A stretch of 37,563 nt of DNA from Deltaproteobacteria bacterium (lineage in GTDB: Bacteria > Desulfobacterota_B > Binatia > Bin18), in the NCBI GenBank assembly GCA_012271025.1, contig JAAXHF010000018.1:1-37563 (forward strand). The letters are read 5' to 3'. Below are positions 33,143 through 37,563 of the stretch, in pieces (positions within the stretch are counted from its first letter, which is position 1; every line of letters begins with the position of its first letter). The position numbers and the translations under genes were made by a program. Under the pieces are notes generated by a model. That model was not told the DNA's origin. It saw nothing but the letters and a program-made list of their open reading frames with translations, and did no database searches.

Positions 33143-34287
33143 ATAAGCAGGCCCTGATAGCGGGCCATAAACCGCCGATCAATCCAGTCTTTGAGCTGCC
33201 ACGCCCAGCGGCTGTGAGAAACCAGCCGCTTATAGCGCAGCAGCGCCTTACCATCCGCAGTATTCAGGATCGACAGGAAGCCGGACTGCGGGCGGTAGCG
33301 CGGCAGCGGATGGCCGTTCAGGCTGGCCCGCAGGCTCTCCCACAGCACCGGTCCCTGACGGACCGCATACACCCCGGCTTTGGGGGTGTGGGGATAGGCG
33401 GCGAGGGTGGCACAATCGCCCACGCCAAACACCCGCCGGTCGTCGAGCGCGTGCAGGCTGTCGCTGACCAGCAGGAAGCCTCGGGCGTCCAGCGCCAGAC
33501 CACACGCGCGGAACACCGGAGGTGCGGCCGCTCCGCTCAGCCAGACGGTCAGGTCGGCGGCACGGGTGTCGCCGTCGTCCAACTCGACCGCGTCGGCATG
33601 CACCCGGCGCACGGACCGGCCGGTATGCACCGCAATCTTTTTGTGAGCCAGGATACGCGCGGCGCGGCGACGAAAGGCCGTGGAATAGCCGCCCAGCATA
33701 ACGGGCGCGGCCTCGAACACGGACACCTGACGGGCTCGTCCGGCTCGGGCCAGCGCAGCCTCAAGCGCGCACGCCACCTCAAAGCCGGCCGCCCCACCAC
33801 CAACAACCGCAATACGGCAGGCACGGCCGTTTTTTTCCCGAGCCAGGGTCTGGAGACGCTGACACAGCGCGGAGACCCGAGAGAAGGGTTTGAGCAGGAC
33901 CGCGTGCCGGGCGACGGCTTCGGCCTCAGCCCCCACAGCCTGGGAGCCGAGGTTGAATGAGATCAGGTCGTAAGCGACAGGCTTGGCCTCGGCCAGCCGA
34001 AGCGTCCGGCTGTTCGGGTCGAGACCAAGCGCCCGGGCCTGGATGAAGCGCCCCTGCGCCCGCCGGACCAGGCCGGCAACATCGACTCGGACAGCGTCTG
34101 GCGGGTAGGTCCCAGCCACATACCCAGGCAGCATCCCCGAGTAGTAGTGATAGGCGTCCAGAGAAACAACGCTCAACTCGACGTTCGGCAGGGGAGTGAG
34201 GAGACACCGCCGCAGCACTTCAAGATGGGCGTGGCCGGCTCCGACGAGAACGAGGCGGGTGGGAGTAGGAGCAGAGTGTTGCCGCAT
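33139..34287 (-). CDS. FAD/NAD(P)-dependent oxidoreductase (NDH-2-like, SelD-associated type)
   Basis: 382 aa from ATG 34287; ATG 34308 overlaps the end of the hicA relic as TGATG and may be the true, coupled start. FAD motif LVLVGAGHAHLEVLRR at the N-terminus, AYHYYSGMLPGYVAGTY, an NAD-binding IAVVGGGAAGFEVACAL motif, and GVGDCATL as the second FAD site. This is the TIGR03169-type family related to NADH dehydrogenase II and to the N-terminal domain of some SelD proteins. Its electron acceptor is unknown; the C-terminus (LKDWIDRRFMARYQ) may contact the membrane. Confidence 0.88.
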   Translation of the reverse strand: MRQHSAPTPTRLVLVGAGHAHLEVLRRCLLTPLPNVELSVVSLDAYHYYSGMLPGYVAGTYPPDAVRVDVAGLVRRAQGRFIQARALGLDPNSRTLRLAEAKPVAYDLISFNLGSQAVGAEAEAVARHAVLLKPFSRVSALCQRLQTLAREKNGRACRIAVVGGGAAGFEVACALEAALARAGRARQVSVFEAAPVMLGGYSTAFRRRAARILAHKKIAVHTGRSVRRVHADAVELDDGDTRAADLTVWLSGAAAPPVFRACGLALDARGFLLVSDSLHALDDRRVFGVGDCATLAAYPHTPKAGVYAVRQGPVLWESLRASLNGHPLPRYRPQSGFLSILNTADGKALLRYKRLVSHSRWAWQLKDWIDRRFMARYQGLLM

Positions 34288-34307
34288 GAGCAAACAAAAC
34301 CGGCGCA

Positions 34308-34400
34308 TCAAGAAGGGATGGGGATGGCGAGTTGTCTGCAAATCCGTAGTGCAGTGAAATCGGGAATTTCTCGGTGTCGTATCAGGTCGCGCCGTTTCAT
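34308..34400 (-). pseudogene. Internally deleted hicA relic
   Basis: The minus strand starting at ATG 34400 reads MKRRDLIRH directly joined to REIPDFTALRICRQLAIPIPS and stops at 34308-34310. The first nine residues are the usual HicA opening; the rest matches the usual HicA end (PRHxEI...ARxICRxLGI). About half the protein, including the catalytic GxHxxY-type His segment, is missing in frame, possibly by recombination between two RH-coding sites. ATGA overlap with hicB remains. Confidence 0.75.
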
Positions 34401-34681
34401 CGCACAGCGGGCTGAGGAACGACGCTGACCTGTGAGGCCGCACTCAGTAGCAGATGAATAGGTTCCTCCAGGTCAGCCTCAGGATCGGTACAGGCAGGAT
34501 CGGGCTGGGGGAGAGGTTCGCCCCGGAGCAGATGTGTTTCAGCCATATCCACCAGAGCGCTGGCCAATGAACGACGGGCTTCAGCGAGAGTCTCCCCACA
34601 GCTTATCGTCTCGGGAAAATCCAGCACTTCTGCATGGATACCCTGATCGAGAAATTTATACATTGCTTTGTAGGTCAACAT
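34397..34681 (-). CDS. hicB: HicB-type antitoxin without functional partner
   Basis: 94 aa from ATG 34681 (frame open to 34708). YKAMYKFLDQGIHAEVLDFPE and CGETLAEARRSLASALVDM are the HicB fold. C-terminal region (PLPQPDPACTDPEADLEE) is the usual acidic tail. Its stop overlaps the start of the gutted hicA relic as ATGA, so this was a hicB-first TA operon that lost its toxin. Ordinary antitoxin function is therefore unlikely now. Confidence 0.85.
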   Translation of the reverse strand: MLTYKAMYKFLDQGIHAEVLDFPETISCGETLAEARRSLASALVDMAETHLLRGEPLPQPDPACTDPEADLEEPIHLLLSAASQVSVVPQPAVR

Positions 34682-34714
34682 GGGACACCCGCACGGCCGT
34701 GTCGGCACAGTGAT

Positions 34715-35809
34715 TCAGCCCTGCCTCGGTTCCAGCCCCTCAAACCACGGCAACACCAGCTCTTCATTGATGCGCGAGGTGTAGGCGTGGCCCCAGTCGG
34801 GCAGTTCTTCGTAGGTCGCGTTATAGCCAATGTTGCTGAGCAGCTCGTAGCCCTGCCGGATCGTGGCCACCGGGAAAATAAAATCGTGGACCCCGTGCAC
34901 AATGTAGATCGGCAGGTCCTGGCCCTGCTTGCGGCGCAGCATGGGATCCAGCATGGCGTGAAAATCGCCCGCAATCGGAGCAATGCCGGTAAACATGTCC
35001 GGGCGGCTCAGACCCAGCATATAGGTGAAGGTTCCGCCGTCGGACAGGCCGGACAGGTAGACCCGGCTCGTATCGACCGCGTAGGTGGCACACACCTCGT
35101 CGAACATCCTGGTGATGGACTCGACATCGAGCGGCGGCTGCAAGACCGACCACGTCACATCGACCGACTTGGGCGACAGCAGCAGATAGCCCTTGCTCTT
35201 GGCCGGTCGCAGCCAGGCCCAGATATAGTCTTCGCCCCGGCCATAGCCGCCGTGCAGACAGATGATCAACGGCCAGGCTGTGTTCGGGTCATAGTTTTCC
35301 GGCACGTACAGGGAGTAGGCGGCGTGGGCGTCGGTGCGCTTGGTGTGCATCAGGCCGACCGGCGCTCCGGCGTCGGGTGTCCGGGTTTCCAGGGCGTCCC
35401 GCTGCGGCAGCGCCTCGGGCAGCAACCAGTATTCCTGGAGGGTCGGGGTGTGGGCTCGCAGCTCATACAGCAGGTTCATGCCTTTGCACAAGGCCCAGCG
35501 ACTCTGCAAAAACGCCAGCGAGAAGTCCTTGCCGCCGGGCTCCAGAAACGCCTTGGCCGCACCCGCGCACTGGGCCAGCGCGGCGGTAAAGCCGGCGTGA
35601 AACTCGGTCAGCGCGTCTGGGGGCGACAGCGCGGCCAGCTCATCGGCCAGGGCCGAGAACATGTCGCCCGTCACAGCCTGAAGCTCGGCCTGGGAGTCGC
35701 CGATCTTGCCGAACTGGATATGCTCCTGAATCGACTCAAACGTCCGCAGAAAACGGAGCAGTTGCTCCTCGGCCGTATGGATGACCTGCATATAGGGTGC
35801 GTCTGCCAT
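34715..35809 (-). CDS. Alpha/beta hydrolase (esterase/PHB-depolymerase-like) with helical N-terminal domain
   Basis: 364 aa. Residues 1-150 are mostly helical and of unknown role. The hydrolase domain begins AYSLYVPENYDP, with IICLHGGYGRGED (oxyanion region), nucleophile elbow GLSDGG (Ser256), VHGVHDFIFP (Asp309) and DWGHAYT (His341), a complete triad. It resembles the phospholipase/carboxylesterase and PHB depolymerase-like groups. No signal peptide. Neighbours give no clue to the substrate. Confidence 0.85.
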   Translation of the reverse strand: MADAPYMQVIHTAEEQLLRFLRTFESIQEHIQFGKIGDSQAELQAVTGDMFSALADELAALSPPDALTEFHAGFTAALAQCAGAAKAFLEPGGKDFSLAFLQSRWALCKGMNLLYELRAHTPTLQEYWLLPEALPQRDALETRTPDAGAPVGLMHTKRTDAHAAYSLYVPENYDPNTAWPLIICLHGGYGRGEDYIWAWLRPAKSKGYLLLSPKSVDVTWSVLQPPLDVESITRMFDEVCATYAVDTSRVYLSGLSDGGTFTYMLGLSRPDMFTGIAPIAGDFHAMLDPMLRRKQGQDLPIYIVHGVHDFIFPVATIRQGYELLSNIGYNATYEELPDWGHAYTSRINEELVLPWFEGLEPRQG

Positions 35810-35887
35810 CTCGCCCTCCCGTGTCGTCGCTTTGCAGCCGGACCCTAGCAGCCGGGCGGGTCCAGCCGCAAGAGTCCGCGCGGCCGC

Positions 35888-36499
35888 TTACTGGCCGAAT
35901 TCCTCGTCGTAGTCTTCTATTGCGGCCTGGACAACGCGCAGCGCGTGGGCACGGTCATAGATACGCTCAATCACGATGTTGGACTGCGTACCGGGCACGA
36001 GCTTATAGGTCGAAAAGTAATGCTGTAGGCGCTCGACCAGGACTTGCGGCAGGTCGCTCAGATCTTGGGCCTGGCCCCACAGATTATCGTTGGCCAGCAC
36101 GGCGATAATCTTATCGTCGGCTTCATCCTGATCGATCATCTGCAGCCCACCCACCACCCGAGAGGTGAGAATAACCTCTGAGCGGTTAATCGGCCGTTCA
36201 CTGACCACACAGATATCAAGCGGGTCGCCATCCCCGCGTGTTGCCCCTTCAGACAGCGCGCTGACCCGCCGTCCACAATAGGTACGGGGGATAAACCCGT
36301 ACAAGGCCGGCGGCATTGAGGTACTGCGCTGGGGGCGATCGACTCGCAGATAGCCGGTGGTTTTGTCAATCTCGTACTTCACCACGTCAAACGGCGTAAT
36401 CTCAATGTAGGCATTGAGCCGCCCGGGCGGCTCAGGACCGACGTCTAAACCATGCCAGGGATGCGGACGCCAACGATAAAACGGCTTGGGAAATGCCAT
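35888..36499 (-). CDS. ppa: Inorganic pyrophosphatase, family I
   Basis: 203 aa. The signature [11 protein letters not shown] lies at 89-99 (Asp90, Asp92, Asp95), with [21 protein letters not shown] and [12 protein letters not shown] also conserved. It hydrolyses pyrophosphate in the cytosol, using Mg. Slightly longer than the bacterial norm (about 175 aa), with an N-terminal [10 protein letters not shown] extension like that in some divergent family I enzymes. Confidence 0.92.
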   Translation of the reverse strand: MAFPKPFYRWRPHPWHGLDVGPEPPGRLNAYIEITPFDVVKYEIDKTTGYLRVDRPQRSTSMPPALYGFIPRTYCGRRVSALSEGATRGDGDPLDICVVSERPINRSEVILTSRVVGGLQMIDQDEADDKIIAVLANDNLWGQAQDLSDLPQVLVERLQHYFSTYKLVPGTQSNIVIERIYDRAHALRVVQAAIEDYDEEFGQ

Positions 36500-36571
36500 G
36501 CAGACCTCTCAAACGCTGCTCTTACTGCCCGTGTCGGGCTACGTTCCGCCCGCCCGTCCGACGGCGATATC

Positions 36572-37327
36572 CTAGCTCGACTCGGAATCCAAAAGACCGA
36601 GCCCTTCTAAGGCCAAGCCATAGCCGAGCAGATCGAGCATGCGCCGCTTGAGGTCCTGGGTCAGCGCCACCCGGCTGTAGCGCAGGGTGAGCGGTGGTTG
36701 GCGCAGCAGCTGTTCGGCCAGCTCCCAGGCCCGGGGCAGCAGGGCGTCCGGCGCCACCACCTCGTTGACCAGACCCAGCTCCAGAGCCTGTTGGGCCGAC
36801 AGGAGCTGCCCGGTCAGCAGAAAATAGCGCCCCCGGTTGAGCCCCAGCAGCAAGGGGTAGACGACGTGCATGCCGTCGCCCGGCACCATGCCGTTGGGGA
36901 AATGTGCCGAGTCCTGAAACTCGGCCGTCTCAGACGCCAGCACGATGTCGCACAACAGCGGGATTTCAGAGTGGCGCAGGGCCGGGCCGTTAATGGCGCT
37001 GATCATCGGCACCTCGATATCCAGCAGATTGCTCAGCAGGTGCTTGCCCTCCCAGTAGACCGGATCCCAGCTGCGAGCATTGACCTGGGGCCGCGACGAG
37101 GGAGTCGACCGGGGCCCGGAAAAATCGGCGCCGGTGCCGGTCAGAATGATCAGTTTGTTATCCGGGTCGGTGCCGATCTCGGCGAACGCCTGGGTGAACT
37201 CACGGTGGGGCAACAGCCCCCACTGTAAACTTCCGCCGTCGGTATGGAAGGTCAGCTGCAACACGCCGTCCCGGCGCTCCATGCGGATCGTCTGGTATGT
37301 GTTGGCATAGTCCTCAAATCTGGCCAT
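36572..37327 (-). CDS. 6-oxocamphor hydrolase-like crotonase family protein
   Basis: 251 aa. The sequence follows 6-oxocamphor hydrolase more than hydratases: [45 protein letters not shown] (in part) and [12 protein letters not shown]. Residues His41, His119, His142, Asp151 and Glu241 sit where that enzyme's His45, His122, His145, Asp154 and Glu244 do. The usual FCAGGD and GGG oxyanion segments of hydratases read DFSGPR and LRHSE. I infer C-C hydrolysis of a cyclic beta-diketone; the substrate is unknown. Confidence 0.8.
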   Translation of the reverse strand: MARFEDYANTYQTIRMERRDGVLQLTFHTDGGSLQWGLLPHREFTQAFAEIGTDPDNKLIILTGTGADFSGPRSTPSSRPQVNARSWDPVYWEGKHLLSNLLDIEVPMISAINGPALRHSEIPLLCDIVLASETAEFQDSAHFPNGMVPGDGMHVVYPLLLGLNRGRYFLLTGQLLSAQQALELGLVNEVVAPDALLPRAWELAEQLLRQPPLTLRYSRVALTQDLKRRMLDLLGYGLALEGLGLLDSESS

Positions 37328-37375
37328 ACGCAGTCCTCCTTATTTCGTTATCGGACGTGTCGGTTCAGGCAAGAC

Positions 37376-37563
37376 TCAGCCGTCCCGCCCGTCCGTGTCG
37401 GTCTCAAGCACCCGCACCTCGACCGCGTAGCGCCCGTGCGGCCCCTCGGCAATCTCGAAGCCCACCCGGGCACCGGGCTCCAGGCTGCGGTCTCCCTGAC
37501 CCGGAATAGCGCTGAAGTGGACAAAGAGAGCCTCGCCCTGCTCGGAGCGGATCATCCCCCGCC
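37376..37563 (-). CDS. Cold-shock domain protein (5' end outside window)
   Basis: The last 61 residues are visible: RGMIRSEQGEALFVHFSAI then LEPGARVGFEIAEGPHGRYAVEV. The FVHFSAI strand is the RNP2-like motif of cold-shock domains; RNP1 (KGFGFI-like) is mostly beyond the edge. Such proteins bind single-stranded nucleic acid. The final ETDTDGRDG tail is acidic. Confidence 0.8.
   Translation of the reverse strand, partial: RGMIRSEQGEALFVHFSAIPGQGDRSLEPGARVGFEIAEGPHGRYAVEVRVLETDTDGRDG

Overview
The window is a high-GC chromosomal segment of a Gram-negative-type, hopanoid-making bacterium, probably an uncultured lineage of deltaproteobacterial or Tectomicrobia grade. That placement is inference from gene content (hpnI/hpnJ/hpnK, ethylmalonyl-CoA pathway genes, periplasmic peptidoglycan-binding/FGE-sulfatase proteins); there is no rRNA or marker gene to fix it. 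I saw no tRNA or rRNA gene, no CRISPR array and no reverse transcriptase.

Layout. 1-4281: hopanoid head-group genes (methyltransferase fragment, hpnK, then convergent hpnJ-hpnI), a route from bacteriohopanetetrol to its cyclitol ether. 4282-8531: accessory island with a DUF3800 protein, a broken IS5-type transposase, and a three-gene minus-strand unit ending in an unusual fusion of a HicB-like domain, a Cas4/RecB-like nuclease and two membrane segments. 8532-13057: a six-gene minus-strand run (crotonase, SMP-30, HIT, ApaG, 3-hydroxyisobutyrate-dehydrogenase-like, flippase-like membrane protein). 13148-16861: plus-strand genes (PPOX flavoprotein, DUF5678 plus retropepsin-like pair, yfbR, cinA) and one convergent hypothetical. 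16809-23986: meaB, ethylmalonyl-CoA mutase, a double-VOC epimerase-like protein, a malyl-CoA-lyase-like protein and divergent methylsuccinyl-CoA dehydrogenase, which together supply most of the middle of the ethylmalonyl-CoA pathway; two tiny membrane-protein genes sit between meaB and the mutase.

24083-33102 is a second, heavily rearranged accessory region. It holds a DUF1640-like coiled-coil protein, three paralogous secreted peptidoglycan-binding genes (all damaged; two carry C-terminal FGE-sulfatase/C-lectin domains with a patchily variable tail), an FHA-MotA/TolQ pair, a VapBC-type and a HicAB toxin-antitoxin pair, a coiled-coil protein with 33-bp repeats and a second retropepsin-like protein. 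33139-37563 returns to metabolism (FAD oxidoreductase, esterase, pyrophosphatase, 6-oxocamphor-hydrolase-like crotonase, cold-shock protein), with a HicB gene whose HicA partner has been gutted.

Most interesting signals: a 16-bp-arm palindrome present both between hpnK and hpnI and in frame inside meaB; the HicB/Cas4-like/TM fusion and its operon; and the FHA-MotA-FGE locus with its patchily variable C-termini and deletion junctions.
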